From: Oceanisphaera profunda
GTDB lineage: Bacteria > Pseudomonadota > Gammaproteobacteria > Enterobacterales > Aeromonadaceae
Direction: 5' to 3'
DNA length: 64,000 bases
Assembly (NCBI RefSeq): GCF_002157895.1
Contig: NZ_CP021377.1
Location: 3,162,001-3,226,000 of the forward strand
In this document: in pieces, positions 36,286 through 46,377 of the stretch
How positions within the stretch are numbered: the first letter of the stretch is position 1
Layout of the letters: every line of letters starts with the position of its first letter
Translations under genes and position numbers: made by a program
Notes under the pieces: model-generated
Told to the model about the DNA's origin: nothing
Databases searched by the model: none
What the model saw: the letters and a program-made list of their open reading frames with translations, nothing else

Positions 36286-37155
36286 AGTGCAACGCAAAGC
36301 TTTGCCCCTCGTGGCTATGGCGCAGATCGACAATGGCTAGCCGAGCTAGAAGTAAAACTGGTTCCCATAGCCGATAAAACACATCTCAAACAGCTCGCCT
36401 TTAGCGGCCCCTTGCGTATTCAACGCCCTTTTTATCCTGAAGGCGGTGTGTGTCACCTTTATGTGCTGCATCCTCCTGGCGGCTTGGTATCAGGCGATCA
36501 GCTAAAGATCCAAGCCCATTGTGCTGCTAATAGCCAAAGTCTGTTGACCACCCCCTCTGCCGGTAAAATTTATGGCCGCGACAGCGATGGCGTGGCGCAA
36601 GGGCAAAGAGTGCGGCTGCAATTAACGGATAACGCCGAATGTGAATGGCTGCCGCAAGAAACCCTCGTTTATCGCAATGCCAATGCCCTGCTCGACACCC
36701 ACATAGAGCTGGATAGCGATGCGCGCTTTATTGGCTGGGATTTAGTGTGTCTTGGTCGTCCCGCCGCCGGTGAAGTATTTGATAAAGGTCAGTTAGACCA
36801 GCGCATTCGCTTATGGCGCAACGGCCGCTTACTGTTTAACGAACGCTTGCAACTTACCGCAGACAGCAGTTTGCAGCACAGCCGAGTGGGGTTTGCCGAC
36901 CAGTGTGTGTTTGGCACGCTAGTCGCCAGTGGTCCAGATTTTGATACCGAGCACTTAGATGCCTTGCTTAATGAGTTGCGTGCTTGCCTGCCCAGCCCCG
37001 TTTTTACCATTACCCAACGCTTAGGCGTGCTGCTGGTGCGTTATTTAGGCAATGATATGAATGAATGCCGGGCTGGCATGTGGCAGGCGTGGTCGTTGAT
37101 CCGGCCTATGCTGTTAGGGCGCCCGGCCTGCATTCCGCGAATTTGGCTGACCTGA
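36286..37155 (+). CDS. ureD: Urease accessory protein UreD
   Basis: UreD binds apo-urease and, with UreF and UreG, forms the complex that delivers nickel. The protein shows GPLRIQRPFYPEG, LYVLHPPGGLVSGD, TTPSAGKIYGRDS and LPQETLVYRNA, all characteristic, and ends at usual family length. The open frame extends to ATG 36244, but that codon lies before the predicted sigma-54 start near 36249 and would give a signal-peptide-like N-terminus unsuited to a cytoplasmic chaperone. I therefore use the next ATG, 36286 (289 residues); neither ATG has a clear Shine-Dalgarno. ureA follows after 84 bp. Confidence 0.85.
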   Translation, partial: SATQSFAPRGYGADRQWLAELEVKLVPIADKTHLKQLAFSGPLRIQRPFYPEGGVCHLYVLHPPGGLVSGDQLKIQAHCAANSQSLLTTPSAGKIYGRDSDGVAQGQRVRLQLTDNAECEWLPQETLVYRNANALLDTHIELDSDARFIGWDLVCLGRPAAGEVFDKGQLDQRIRLWRNGRLLFNERLQLTADSSLQHSRVGFADQCVFGTLVASGPDFDTEHLDALLNELRACLPSPVFTITQRLGVLLVRYLGNDMNECRAGMWQAWSLIRPMLLGRPACIPRIWLT

Positions 37156-37239
37156 GTTTAGTAACATGAGTTGGCATAGCTGCATTGAATAACATGAATT
37201 TAGCAAACTTAAATTAGGCAAACACGAAGGAACACAAAC

Positions 37240-37542
37240 ATGGAACTGAGCCCAAGAGAAAAAGATAAGTTGCTGCTGTTTACCGCCGGCCTAGTGGCTG
37301 AGCGTCGGTTGGCACGGGGCTTAAAGCTCAATTATCCCGAGTCTGTGGCCTATTTATCTGCGGCTATTTTAGAAGGTGCTCGCGATGGACGCACCGTGGC
37401 CGAGCTAATGGGCAGTGGCCGTAATTGGCTCACCCGTGAGCAAGTAATGGATGGCGTACCGGAGTTGATTTTAGAAGTACAAGTAGAAGCCACCTTTCCC
37501 GATGGCACCAAGTTGGTCACCCTGCACAACCCCATTCAATAA
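37240..37542 (+). CDS. ureA: Urease gamma subunit
   Basis: The 100-residue gamma subunit of the (alpha-beta-gamma)3 urease. The full length is conserved: [20 protein letters not shown], then [19 protein letters not shown], the DGRTVAELM segment and a C-terminal [21 protein letters not shown] good ribosome site (GAAGGAACAC) precedes the ATG. ureB follows after 11 bp. Confidence 0.97.
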   Translation: MELSPREKDKLLLFTAGLVAERRLARGLKLNYPESVAYLSAAILEGARDGRTVAELMGSGRNWLTREQVMDGVPELILEVQVEATFPDGTKLVTLHNPIQ

Positions 37543-37553
37543 TAGGAGCCGAG

Positions 37554-37874
37554 ATGAAACCAGGAGCGTTACAGCTGGGCGCCGGCGATATTGAACTAAA
37601 CGTAGGGCGTGAGCGTCGCACCCTAATGGTGGCCAACACCGGTGACAGACCCATTCAGGTGGGATCGCACTATCATTTTGCCGAAGTAAACCCCGCACTT
37701 AAATTAGACCGCGCACAAGCACGAGGTTTTCGGCTCGACATCGCCGCCGGCACCGCCGTGCGCTTTGAGCCAGGCCAAGAGCGCCGCGTTACCTTAGTAG
37801 CGTTAGCGGGCTTGCGCCGTGTGTACGGTTTTAGGGGAGAAGTGATGGGCCCATTAGGAGAGCAAGATGTCTAA
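37554..37874 (+). CDS. ureB: Urease beta subunit
   Basis: The 106-residue beta subunit. It shows [34 protein letters not shown] and [16 protein letters not shown], a conserved beta-barrel that packs on the alpha subunit. AGGAG precedes the ATG. Its 3' end overlaps ureC by 8 bp, so alpha-subunit synthesis is probably coupled to it. Confidence 0.97.
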   Translation: MKPGALQLGAGDIELNVGRERRTLMVANTGDRPIQVGSHYHFAEVNPALKLDRAQARGFRLDIAAGTAVRFEPGQERRVTLVALAGLRRVYGFRGEVMGPLGEQDV

Positions 37875-39573
37875 AATTAGTCGCACCGCTTACGCAGAAA
37901 TGTTTGGCCCTACCACAGGTGACCGAATTCGCCTCGCCGATACCTGTTTATGGATCGAGATTGAGCACGACTATGCCCACTATGGTGACGAAGTGACCTT
38001 TGGTGGCGGTAAAGTGATTCGTGATGGCATGGGCCAGAGCCAACTGGGTGATGCGGACACGGTCGATACGGTGATTACCAACGTGGTTATTTTGGATCAC
38101 TGGGGCATCGTCAAAGCCGATGTGGGCATTACCGATGGCCGCATTGTCGCCATCGGCAAGGCCGGTAATCCGGATATTCAAGATGGCGTGACCATTAATC
38201 TGGGTGCCTGCAGTGAAGTGATTGCCGGTGAGGGCAAAATCCTCACCGCTGGCGGCGTAGACAGCCATATTCACTATATTTGCCCACAACAGATTGAAGA
38301 GGCTATTTGCTCGGGCATTACCACCATGATTGGTGGGGGCACAGGGCCGGCTACTGGCAGCAAAGCCACCACCAGCACCCCGGGTGCTTGGCATATTGCT
38401 CGCATGTTGCAAGCCACCGACCAACTGCCCATGAACTTTGGCTTTTTGGGTAAAGGCAGTGCCAGTGTGCCAGGCCCATTACGCGAGCAGCTAGAAGCGG
38501 GCGCCATGGGGCTTAAGCTACATGAAGATTGGGGCTCGACCCCAGCGGCCATTGATTGCTGCTTGTCGGTCGCCGAAGAATACGATGTGCAAATTGCCAT
38601 TCATACCGACACCTTAAATGAGTCGGGATTTGTTGATGACACCTTGGCGGCGTTAAAAGGGCGCACCATTCATACCTATCACACCGAAGGCGCCGGCGGC
38701 GGTCATGCGCCAGATATCCTCAAAGCCTGCAGCTTGCCCAATGTGTTGCCCTCGTCCACCAACCCCACTCGTCCTTACACGGTGAATACCGTAGACGAGC
38801 ATTTAGATATGCTGATGGTATGCCACCATCTGGATCCTAATATTCCGGAAGACGTGGCTTTTGCCGACTCGCGTATTCGTAAAGAAACCATAGCCGCCGA
38901 AGATATTTTGCAAGACTTAGGGGTGATCTCGATGATCTCCTCAGACAGTCAAGCCATGGGCCGCGTGGGAGAAGTGGTGTGCCGCACCTGGCAAACCGCT
39001 CATAAAATGAAACAACAGCGCGGTTTATTGCCAGAAGATGAGAGCTTAGGCTGCGATAACTTTCGCGCCAAACGCTATATCGCCAAATACACCATTAACC
39101 CGGCCATTACCCACGGTGTGGGCCACCTAGTGGGCTCAATAGCCGTGGGTAAGCTGGCAGATTTAGTATTGTGGGACCCGGCTTTCTTTGGCATTAAACC
39201 GGCCTTAATTTTAAAAGGCGGCACCATTCCCTATGCGCCTATGGGCGACATTAATGGCTCTATTCCAACGCCGCAACCGGTACACTACAGACCCATGTTT
39301 GGCGCACTAGGACGCTCTGCCTCCGCCTGCAGCGTGACCTTTGTCAGCCAAGCGGCCTTGCAGCGAAACTTAGTATCAGAGTTGGGGTTAACCCGTGAAT
39401 TGGTGGCTTGTGTTAATACTCGCAATATTCAAAAACAAGATATGATCCACAACGGGGCTACGCCTGAACTAGAAGTGGATGCACAAACCTATGAAGTGCG
39501 GTGTGATGGCGAACTGTTAACTTGCGAACCTGCCGACGTACTGCCGCTGGCGCAGTTATATATGTTGTTTTAG
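37867..39573 (+). CDS. ureC: Urease alpha (catalytic) subunit
   Basis: The 568-residue nickel-binding subunit, which hydrolyses urea to ammonia and carbamate. The nickel ligands and active site are all visible: [13 protein letters not shown] (two His), [12 protein letters not shown] with the lysine that is carbamylated, [11 protein letters not shown] and [14 protein letters not shown] (His), and the flap [22 protein letters not shown] with the mobile cysteine. The N-terminus [21 protein letters not shown] is canonical. It overlaps ureB. The next gene, ureE, lies 265 bp away across a repeat element. Confidence 0.98.
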   Translation: MSKISRTAYAEMFGPTTGDRIRLADTCLWIEIEHDYAHYGDEVTFGGGKVIRDGMGQSQLGDADTVDTVITNVVILDHWGIVKADVGITDGRIVAIGKAGNPDIQDGVTINLGACSEVIAGEGKILTAGGVDSHIHYICPQQIEEAICSGITTMIGGGTGPATGSKATTSTPGAWHIARMLQATDQLPMNFGFLGKGSASVPGPLREQLEAGAMGLKLHEDWGSTPAAIDCCLSVAEEYDVQIAIHTDTLNESGFVDDTLAALKGRTIHTYHTEGAGGGHAPDILKACSLPNVLPSSTNPTRPYTVNTVDEHLDMLMVCHHLDPNIPEDVAFADSRIRKETIAAEDILQDLGVISMISSDSQAMGRVGEVVCRTWQTAHKMKQQRGLLPEDESLGCDNFRAKRYIAKYTINPAITHGVGHLVGSIAVGKLADLVLWDPAFFGIKPALILKGGTIPYAPMGDINGSIPTPQPVHYRPMFGALGRSASACSVTFVSQAALQRNLVSELGLTRELVACVNTRNIQKQDMIHNGATPELEVDAQTYEVRCDGELLTCEPADVLPLAQLYMLF

Positions 39574-39602
39574 GTATCTAGCTGTTTTTAAAGCGAAGAT
39601 CT

Positions 39603-39806
39603 TGCAACGGAATCCACAGAACCCACGGAAAAATTAAGCAGGGATAACAACGAAAAGTACCAAAGAACTTATTGGTAAGAGCGTAATCTAGCGCTGGGAT
39701 CCAACACCTGGGCTTCCCCCGCATTAATGCTTCTCTTATTAAGATCTGACCATAAAATACGTTACGATTTTATCTTTTTCTGTGGGTTTCGCGGGTTCCG
39801 TTGCAA
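39603..39806. repeat. MITE-like element with inverted ends between ureC and ureE (204 bp)
   Basis: The left arm TTGCAACGGAATCCACAGAA and the right arm ending GGTTCCGTTGCAA are inverted repeats of about 30 bp. The core is non-coding. It belongs to the same family as 18906-19032 and 49511-49632 but with diverged ends that match the single arms at 54232-54262 and 58533-58562. It separates the structural genes from ureEFG. Confidence 0.75.
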
Positions 39807-39838
39807 CATATTATTGAGTTAAGATTTTGGAGATAACA

Positions 39839-40360
39839 GTGTTAAAAATTATTCATTATTTAGGCCAAAGTGAGCAGCCGGTTGACGATCATGTGACGCT
39901 GGCCTTTGAACATCGCCAAAAGGGCCGTTTTAAAACCGTGAGCGACCAAGGCCTAGAGCTGGGCGTATTTTTAGAGCGTGGCCAAGTACTGGCCCAAGGC
40001 GACCGTTTACAAGCCGAAGACGGTCGTATTTTTGGCGTAATCGCTCAAGCGGAGTCGGTAGTCACCGCCCATGCTGACGATTGGCCAAGCTTTGCCCGCG
40101 CTTGTTATCACTTAGGCAATCGCCACGTAACCTTGCAGTTGGGCGAGCGTTGGCTGCGTTTTCAACCGGATCATGTATTGGAACATTTAGCCGAGCACTT
40201 AGGGCTGCGTCTAGAAGTGGGCGATGCGCCGTTTCATCCGGAATCTGGCGCCTATCATGGCCATCATGCTCATAGCCATGGTCACGATAGCCATAAGCAT
40301 GAGAGCAGCCATGAGCCTAAAAATAGCCATGAGCCTAAAGAAAGCCATAAACATGGATAG
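39839..40360 (+). CDS. ureE: Urease accessory nickel metallochaperone UreE
   Basis: UreE passes nickel to UreG and the urease activation complex. It has 173 residues: an N-terminal UreE domain (VTLAFEHRQKGRFK), a C-terminal ferredoxin-like metal domain (ACYHLGNRHVTLQL, with the DHVLEHLAEHLGLRLE segment), and a histidine-rich tail (GHHAHSHGHDSHKHES and on) that stores nickel. The frame opens at TTG 39827, but that codon overlaps the GGAG ribosome site; GTG 39839 lies 7 nt after it and is the start I choose. The tail contains a degenerate SHEPK repeat. It overlaps ureF by 8 bp. Confidence 0.92.
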   Translation: MLKIIHYLGQSEQPVDDHVTLAFEHRQKGRFKTVSDQGLELGVFLERGQVLAQGDRLQAEDGRIFGVIAQAESVVTAHADDWPSFARACYHLGNRHVTLQLGERWLRFQPDHVLEHLAEHLGLRLEVGDAPFHPESGAYHGHHAHSHGHDSHKHESSHEPKNSHEPKESHKHG

Positions 40361-41012
40361 TCCGCAACTGCTGGCGTTGCTGCATTTATCCAGCCCAGCC
40401 TTGCCGATAGGTGCCTTTGCCTATTCCAGTGGCCTAGAATCCGCCATTGAACTGGGGTGGGTTACCAATGAAGCCGAGTTACAAAGCTGGCTCGATGGCA
40501 TGCTGCAAGGCATGGTGCATCTAGATATTCCGGTGTTGCTGCGCTTATGTGCGGCCAGAGCGAAACAGGATGCGGAGCAAGGGCAATACTGGAGTGATTT
40601 TTTACGTGCCAGTCGAGAAACCCATGAGCTGTTATTTGAAGACGAACAGCAAGCCTTAGCACTGGTGCGCTTACTCAAAGGGCAAGATCTAGATGTGTCG
40701 TCCTTGCCAGCGGAGCCCGCTTTTATGGCGGTTTATAGCTTGGCTGCCGAGCATTGGGGCTTAAGCGCGCAATGGGCCGCCTTGGGTTATATGTGGAGCT
40801 GGTTGGAAAATCAGCTCACCGTAGCCAGCAAAACGCTGCCTTTGGGGCAAACATCGGCGCAGCGCTTACTGATGTTGCTCAAACCCGTATTACTGGCGCA
40901 CTTTGCCACGGCAAGTGAGCTGGATGATGAACAGCTGGGCTGGAGCTTGCCAGGACAAGTGCAGGCAAGCTGCCTGCATGAAACACAATATTCACGCTTG
41001 TTTCGGAGCTAA
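40353..41012 (+). CDS. ureF: Urease accessory protein UreF
   Basis: UreF is the helical activator that bridges UreD and UreG in urease maturation. The 219-residue protein begins MDSPQLLALLHLSSPALPIG and continues FAYSSGLESAIELGWV, the family hallmark. ATG 40353 lies within the ureE tail, 8 bp before its stop; a longer frame from 40224 runs antiparallel in composition through the histidine repeat and is rejected. No own ribosome site is evident, so translation is probably coupled to ureE. Confidence 0.94.
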   Translation: MDSPQLLALLHLSSPALPIGAFAYSSGLESAIELGWVTNEAELQSWLDGMLQGMVHLDIPVLLRLCAARAKQDAEQGQYWSDFLRASRETHELLFEDEQQALALVRLLKGQDLDVSSLPAEPAFMAVYSLAAEHWGLSAQWAALGYMWSWLENQLTVASKTLPLGQTSAQRLLMLLKPVLLAHFATASELDDEQLGWSLPGQVQASCLHETQYSRLFRS

Positions 41013-41030
41013 TGGCTACGTAGCTAAGTT

Positions 41031-41115
41031 CATTGCGAGGAATAAACGACGCGGCAATCTAGGGTTGGCCTGCGTGGTTGGCTGTATGGATGGCCGCGCT
41101 ACGCTCGCAAAGACT
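41031..41115. repeat. Palindromic dispersed repeat between ureF and ureG
   Basis: CATTGCGAGG-type left half and CGCGCTACGCTCGCAAAGAC right half are inverted. A CATCCTGAACTTGTTTCAGG palindrome follows at about 41131-41150, and a single left half recurs at 41245-41277. The interval 41013-41438 holds only these repeats and no gene. Confidence 0.8.
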
Positions 41116-41438
41116 GTTTTTAAGCCGTCATCCTGAACTTGTTTCAGGATCTCGTTTTAGATTTAGACCTTAAAACATAGAGCGAGATACCGGGGCAAGC
41201 CCGGCATTACGGCAATAAACAGCTGGGCGCTTTCCTTTGCAGTTCATTGCGAGGAGCGTAGCGACGTGGCAATCAATGAACAGAAAGCGCACTAGGGGCT
41301 GATGTATAGGAACTGGTGAATAGGGATTAGGGAATAGTCAATGACAGGTAAACGCGGGCTTCTAATCCCCAATCCCCTAGCTCCGAAAGGCACTATTTTT
41401 AATCTTTAGCAGTAATGACTCATTTTTTGGAGAAACAG

Positions 41439-42083
41439 ATGACAACTCAATGTTTACGGGTGGGTGTAGGTGGCCCGGTAGGATCAGGCAAAACTGCCTT
41501 GTTACGCCAATTGTGCTTGGCCTTGCGCGGTCATTATGACTTGGCGGTGGTCACCAATGATATTTACACCAAAGAAGATGCGAATTTTTTACTGGAACAT
41601 GAAGCCTTAAGTGCAGACCGCATCATAGGTGTTGAAACCGGCGGCTGCCCCCACACCGCCATCCGTGAAGATGCCTCCATGAACTTGGCAGCTATCGATA
41701 CCCTGCAACAGCGTCATCCTAAACTGGAGCTGGTATTGGTCGAAAGCGGCGGCGATAATTTGTCGGCCACCTTTAGTCCAGAGCTTTCGGATCTCACTTT
41801 GTATGTGATTGATGTGTGCGCCGGTGATAAAATCCCGCGTAAAGGCGGCCCAGGCATTACCAAGTCTGACTTGTTGATCATCAATAAAACCGACTTGGCA
41901 CCTATGGTGAATGCCTCACTAGCCGTGATGGAGCGAGATTCTAAGCTGATGCGCGGCGAGCGCCCGTTTGTGTTTACCAACTTAGTGCGTGGCGATGGCG
42001 TGCAGCAAATCATTGAGTTTATTCAACGTGAAGGCATGCTCAAACCCCTACCAGCGGGCTTTTCAGTAAAGAGCGAAGATTAA
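41439..42083 (+). CDS. ureG: Urease accessory GTPase UreG
   Basis: UreG is the SIMIBI-class GTPase whose hydrolysis drives nickel insertion. The 214-residue protein has the P-loop [13 protein letters not shown] at about residues 9-21, [15 protein letters not shown], the nickel motif [17 protein letters not shown] with the CPH residues, ESGGDNL, and the base-recognition INKTDL. ATG 41439 is 5 nt after TTGGAG, so the 8-codon longer frame is rejected. It is separated from ureF by 426 bp of repeats, unusual for this operon, and could have its own promoter. Confidence 0.96.
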   Translation: MTTQCLRVGVGGPVGSGKTALLRQLCLALRGHYDLAVVTNDIYTKEDANFLLEHEALSADRIIGVETGGCPHTAIREDASMNLAAIDTLQQRHPKLELVLVESGGDNLSATFSPELSDLTLYVIDVCAGDKIPRKGGPGITKSDLLIINKTDLAPMVNASLAVMERDSKLMRGERPFVFTNLVRGDGVQQIIEFIQREGMLKPLPAGFSVKSED

Positions 42084-42259
42084 AGATCTGTTTGCCACAA
42101 GGGGGAGTCATAAGGTAGAGGCCGGTTTTGCGCAGCAAAACTGCTTTAGTCTCTGGTTGAGCGTTACAGGGTTTGGGTGTTTGGTGTTGTGTCGTCCACT
42201 TCACTCTTTACGCCGCACCCCGCACATATTTTAACAACATATCAATCTAGGAATACGTA

Positions 42260-42850
42260 ATGAGTCTACAGAAAATCGGTCATACCTTGCTGCTGGCGTC
42301 ATTGGCTTTGCTGCCCACAGCGGCCTTTGCTCACCCGGGTCATGACACCTCAGGCATGTTAGCGGGAGTGATGCACCCCATCTTGGGCTGGGATCACTTA
42401 CTGGCCATGGTCGCCGTTGGTATGTTGGCAGTGATGGGGCGCAGCAAGCCGGCTTGGCAGCTGCCCTTAGCTTTTGTGGGCTTTATGCTGGTCGGCGCAA
42501 TGCTGGGCATTAATGGCGTGGCCATTGCTTTGGTAGAAACCGGTATTTTGCTGTCGCTGGTGGTATTAGGCGGCTTATTAGCCTTTGGTCGCGCCGGTTA
42601 TCTGTCTGTGGTGACACTGTGCTGTGCCTTGTTTGGCATGCTACACGGTAATGCGCACGGTATTGAGTTACCGGCGGGCTCGGCTGCTGCCAGTTACATC
42701 AGCGGCTTTATGTTGGCCACCATAGCACTGCATGTAGTTGGCTATGTGCTTGCTAACAAGTGCACCCAGCAATGGCAAGCCTTGGCGTTAAGAGCCAGCG
42801 GTATCGCCATCGCCGGCACCGGCTTAGTGGCGGTATTTAGCGCCGCCTAA
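42260..42850 (+). CDS. HupE/UreJ-family nickel permease
   Basis: A 196-residue inner-membrane protein with a cleavable signal (TAAFA near residue 24) and six further hydrophobic segments. Histidine motifs HPGHD, GVMHPILGWDHLLAMVAVG and MLHGNAHGIELP define the HupE/UreJ nickel transporter family. Its place at the end of the urease genes supports nickel supply for urease. A strong terminator follows 25 bp after the stop and ends the operon. Confidence 0.92.
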   Translation: MSLQKIGHTLLLASLALLPTAAFAHPGHDTSGMLAGVMHPILGWDHLLAMVAVGMLAVMGRSKPAWQLPLAFVGFMLVGAMLGINGVAIALVETGILLSLVVLGGLLAFGRAGYLSVVTLCCALFGMLHGNAHGIELPAGSAAASYISGFMLATIALHVVGYVLANKCTQQWQALALRASGIAIAGTGLVAVFSAA

Positions 42851-42871
42851 ACACTTCGTTTACTATCAGAC

Positions 42872-42904
42872 AAAAAGGCCCCGTTATTAACGGGGCCTTT
42901 TTTT
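42872..42904 (+). terminator. Terminator of the urease operon
   Basis: AAAAAGGCCCCGTTA / TAACGGGGCCTTTTT forms a long perfect stem with T-run. The A-run on the other side could also serve the minus-strand torD transcript. Confidence 0.93.
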
Positions 42905-43075
42905 ACGCATTATGCCTCACGCCGTACGACAAACCGGTGTGGTTTTTAACGTATTGCGGTGTGTTAAGTTTTGCTAGGCAAAACCAGCCAGCTAAAGCAG
43001 GCTTCTACAGGGGCGGCTTTGGTGTTTAACGTACCGCGTACGCCGCTGAAAGTATGGCGGTGTTCTTCTATTGGC

Positions 43076-43738
43076 TTAGCCAAAATACGCCGCGACTAAG
43101 CTCAGTAACGCGGGGTAAAACTGACTGGCGGTGTCGATTCTTTGGCCTCGGTTAGCCCATTCTGGCAGCCAGCTGGCCAGCTCTTCGTTTACAAAATTGG
43201 CGACGGTGGCTTCTGCTGCTGGCGTGGGGTGCTCTGCTAACTGGCGATAACCTTCTGCTAAATAATCCAGCATTATGCTGACATGATCTGCCGGTTCGGT
43301 TAACTCGGCACTCACTGCCATGCCAATAGCAGCTAAGCGTGCTTGCATGCGCTGCAGGCTGGGGCCGCTAAAGCGGCCGTCATCCAGATATAACGAAGCA
43401 TAAGGGGCTGGGCTGTGGCGGGCATCGCTTAAAAATAAGCTGGCAAAGTCGGCTGCCAGCTCTAATTTGGGCTGCTCGAGTAGGTGTAGCGTGCTGATGG
43501 CTTGGCTTAATTGCTGTACCGGTTTGGCCAGCTCAGAAATACCTTCCAGATCTTCCAACAAAGGGGCGGCTTCTCCGCTCATATAAGCCTTGAGTGCTGT
43601 CTCATCCAGCTCTTTGGCCAGCAAGGTGGCAAACCATTGGCAGATCAGCGCTTGATGTTGGTAATACTCACCCGCCAGTTGTTGTTCGGGGCTAAGCTGT
43701 GGGGCCGCAGTGGTGTCTGTTGCGTCTTGTAGCGTCAT
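43076..43738 (-). CDS. torD: TorA-specific chaperone TorD
   Basis: TorD is a cytoplasmic all-helical chaperone that protects apo-TorA, helps molybdenum-cofactor insertion and proofreads the Tat signal. The 220-residue protein shows the family blocks YASLYLDDGRFSGPS and EPADHVSIMLDYLAEG. It lies 132 bp after torA, the last gene of the torECAD order. An Ala/Thr/Gln-rich N-terminus precedes the helical core. Confidence 0.92.
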   Translation of the reverse strand: MTLQDATDTTAAPQLSPEQQLAGEYYQHQALICQWFATLLAKELDETALKAYMSGEAAPLLEDLEGISELAKPVQQLSQAISTLHLLEQPKLELAADFASLFLSDARHSPAPYASLYLDDGRFSGPSLQRMQARLAAIGMAVSAELTEPADHVSIMLDYLAEGYRQLAEHPTPAAEATVANFVNEELASWLPEWANRGQRIDTASQFYPALLSLVAAYFG

Positions 43739-43870
43739 GGGATCCTCAATTTAACTGCTCGAGTCTATCAGTGTACGGGCGCCATCATGTTGGCACCCGC
43801 TACTCTGCTGCTGTGTTAGCTCTCTGTTTAGCTCATGCCTAGACGATAACTGTTTTAGACAGCAATTGCT

Positions 43871-46354
43871 TTAAGCTGTAACCAGCGTTGGGCCACCAAA
43901 AGAGGTCACAGGCGGCACAGTGCCGCTAAAGACTTCAATTTCTACCAAGCAAGTGTTGGCACTGGGTGCCTGCGCCAAGCGCGAGGTACCAATATCCAGC
44001 GTCAGTGTATTCGGGTCGCCGTAAGTATCGAGCGCGCCTATGCTGGCGTCAGTGGGGCCATACCAAGCGCCTTCTTGAATGCGAATAACCCCGCTTGGAA
44101 ACAAGTCCGACACCACGGCACCGGCTAACAGCTGGCCGCGGTCATTAAACACTCGCACCAAGTCGCCGTCCTTAATGTTGCGCGCACTGGCGTCAGCTGG
44201 GCTTAAGTAGACCGGCTCACGGCCTTGTACCGCGTAGGTGGCGCGATATTCATCTGACTCACACATTTGCGAGTGCAGGCGTTTATCGGGGTGCACAGAT
44301 TGTAGCCATAACGGAAACTTATCAGAGCCCGGGCCACCATGTGAGCGCTCGGCTTTTTCCATCCAAATGGGGTGCTGCTGGCAGTCGTCATAGCCGTAGC
44401 TGCCAATCTTGCGGCTGCTGATCTCAATAAATCCCGACGGCGTGCCCACGGCGTTTACTTCTGGATCTTCTCTGAAGCTTGCATGGCGGACCCAGTTTTT
44501 ACCCTCGCCAAAGTGCACGTAACCGTCTTCCCAAAATTGGTCAAATTCCGGCATCGGATACTTGTCTTTGTTGGCGTCACGGCAATCGTTATACAACTCT
44601 CTTAGCCACTGAAATTCATCTTTATTTTGTGTGTATTCTTTGTGGCGACCATAACGGCGACATAAATCGGTGAAAATATCGAAATCTGATCGGGAGTGGA
44701 ATAACGGATCCACCAGTTTGTGCATGGCCAGAATACCGGTCTTGGAATAGCCGCCGTAAATGTCGATGTCGTTACGCTCAAACTGCGTACAGGCCGGCAG
44801 CACTAAGTCTGAGAAGCGACAGGTAGCATTCCAGGAATAATCGATAGTGACCACGGTTTCTAGCTCATAGAAAGCGCGTTTCATGCGGTTATGATCCTGA
44901 TGGTGGTGCCACGGATTACAGCCACTGAAAATACACATCTTAATATCTGGGTAGGTTACTTCACTGCCGTTGTATTGCAGCTTGCCACCGGGCTCAAGAA
45001 TACAATCAATCCAGCGCGCCACCGGAATAATAGAGCTGGCGCCTTTAAAATCGGTGCTGGGGTGCTCAGGAAATTTACCCGGCTCAAGGTTACGCGGAAA
45101 GCCACCAGGCACACTGGCGTCAGTGGGGGGAATGCCAATGCCACTGTAGTGGTGCGCATAGCTGATGCCACCTCCGGGCAGGCCAATTTGGCCGAGCATG
45201 GCCGCCAATACCGCGCCCGCCCAATAAGGTTGCTCGCCATGTTGCTGGCGCTGAATGGCCCAACCAAAAATTAACTGAGTACGCCCACCGGCCATCAGTC
45301 GCGCAAATTCACGGATGCGCTCAGCGTCTACGCCACTGATGCTGGCCGCCCATTCTGGCGTTTTTTCTGTCTTGTCGTCAGCTTTGCCCATTACATAATC
45401 AATAAAGGGCTCAAAGCCTAAGGTATAGGTATTGAGAAAGTCTTTATCGTGCAAGTCTTCCGTATATAAGGTGTGTGCCAAGGCCAGCATAAAGGCCACG
45501 TCACTTTGCGGGTTAATATACTGTTGCTCACAGCCTAAATACTGCTGGGTTTTACTTTGTACTGGGTCCACGCTAATGACTTTGATCGTACCTGCAGCAA
45601 TCTTCTCTTTTAGCTCGGCTAAGTATGCATAAGAGTCATGGGTTTCACAGTTCCAGCCTACCTGTAGGTTTTTATACAGGTCATTGGCCCACAGCACTAT
45701 GGTGTCGGAATGCTCCAAAATTAGCGGCCAAGACGTGCCTTGGTCATAAACCTCGGTAGAGCCCATGACGTAAGGCAAGATCACTTGCCCTGCACCGGTG
45801 GAGTAATCACCCACTTTATTTACGAAATTACCGTGCAAGTTAACCGCACGCTGCATATGGCTGCCGCAGCTGTGAAACTGACCAGTTTGGCGCCAACCCG
45901 TGGCACCGGCATACAGGCCAGATGGCCCATAGGTGGTTTGTACGCGCTCTAGTTCTTCATGAAACACGTCCAGCGCTTCGTCCCAGGTTAGGCGCACAAA
46001 GCGGTTATCGCCGCGCTGTTTTCGGTCACTGTTTTCGCGGTTTTTTAGCCAATCTAGGCGCGCCATGGGATAGCGAATGCGTGACGGATTATAAATTAAG
46101 CCCTTGACACCTTTGAGCATATCGGTGGGGTATTTATCCAGTTTAAAGGGTTTAATTTCTTCGACCACGCCGCCTTTTACCAGCGCATGCATGGCGCCCC
46201 AGTGGGAGCCGGCGGTGCGCCAGGCCCCTTCAGCGGAAACAGCGGCAGCTTGGCTTGCTGAGTGAGCACTGCGTACTATTAAGCTCTGGCCAATCAGTGC
46301 GGCGGCGGAACTGGCCGCTAAGCCTTTAAGAAAATGTCTGCGTGAAATTGTCAT
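43871..46354 (-). CDS. torA: Trimethylamine-N-oxide reductase, molybdenum-containing
   Basis: TorA reduces TMAO to trimethylamine in the periplasm as a terminal anaerobic respiratory step. The 827-residue protein opens with a Tat signal, [13 protein letters not shown] (twin arginine at residues 4-5), ending near AHSA. The mature part is a DMSO-reductase-family enzyme: [16 protein letters not shown] with the probable Mo-ligating serine, [17 protein letters not shown], and the C-terminal [19 protein letters not shown] cofactor domain. There is no iron-sulfur cysteine motif, as expected. ATG 46354 follows GAGG at good spacing; the longer TTG frame is rejected. torC ends 23 bp upstream. Confidence 0.96.
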   Translation of the reverse strand: MTISRRHFLKGLAASSAAALIGQSLIVRSAHSASQAAAVSAEGAWRTAGSHWGAMHALVKGGVVEEIKPFKLDKYPTDMLKGVKGLIYNPSRIRYPMARLDWLKNRENSDRKQRGDNRFVRLTWDEALDVFHEELERVQTTYGPSGLYAGATGWRQTGQFHSCGSHMQRAVNLHGNFVNKVGDYSTGAGQVILPYVMGSTEVYDQGTSWPLILEHSDTIVLWANDLYKNLQVGWNCETHDSYAYLAELKEKIAAGTIKVISVDPVQSKTQQYLGCEQQYINPQSDVAFMLALAHTLYTEDLHDKDFLNTYTLGFEPFIDYVMGKADDKTEKTPEWAASISGVDAERIREFARLMAGGRTQLIFGWAIQRQQHGEQPYWAGAVLAAMLGQIGLPGGGISYAHHYSGIGIPPTDASVPGGFPRNLEPGKFPEHPSTDFKGASSIIPVARWIDCILEPGGKLQYNGSEVTYPDIKMCIFSGCNPWHHHQDHNRMKRAFYELETVVTIDYSWNATCRFSDLVLPACTQFERNDIDIYGGYSKTGILAMHKLVDPLFHSRSDFDIFTDLCRRYGRHKEYTQNKDEFQWLRELYNDCRDANKDKYPMPEFDQFWEDGYVHFGEGKNWVRHASFREDPEVNAVGTPSGFIEISSRKIGSYGYDDCQQHPIWMEKAERSHGGPGSDKFPLWLQSVHPDKRLHSQMCESDEYRATYAVQGREPVYLSPADASARNIKDGDLVRVFNDRGQLLAGAVVSDLFPSGVIRIQEGAWYGPTDASIGALDTYGDPNTLTLDIGTSRLAQAPSANTCLVEIEVFSGTVPPVTSFGGPTLVTA

Positions 46355-46377
46355 GTTTTGCCTCGTCAACGTCGTGA

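Noticed and set aside
40224-40352. N-terminal extension of ureF through the ureE histidine tail
   Set aside because: The peptide is an artefact of reading the histidine repeat in another frame; UreF homology begins at ATG 40353.
44891-45274. A 127-codon plus-strand frame inside torA
   Set aside because: It is a shadow of the well-supported torA gene on the other strand, as are similar long frames in asnS, ureC and tcyP.
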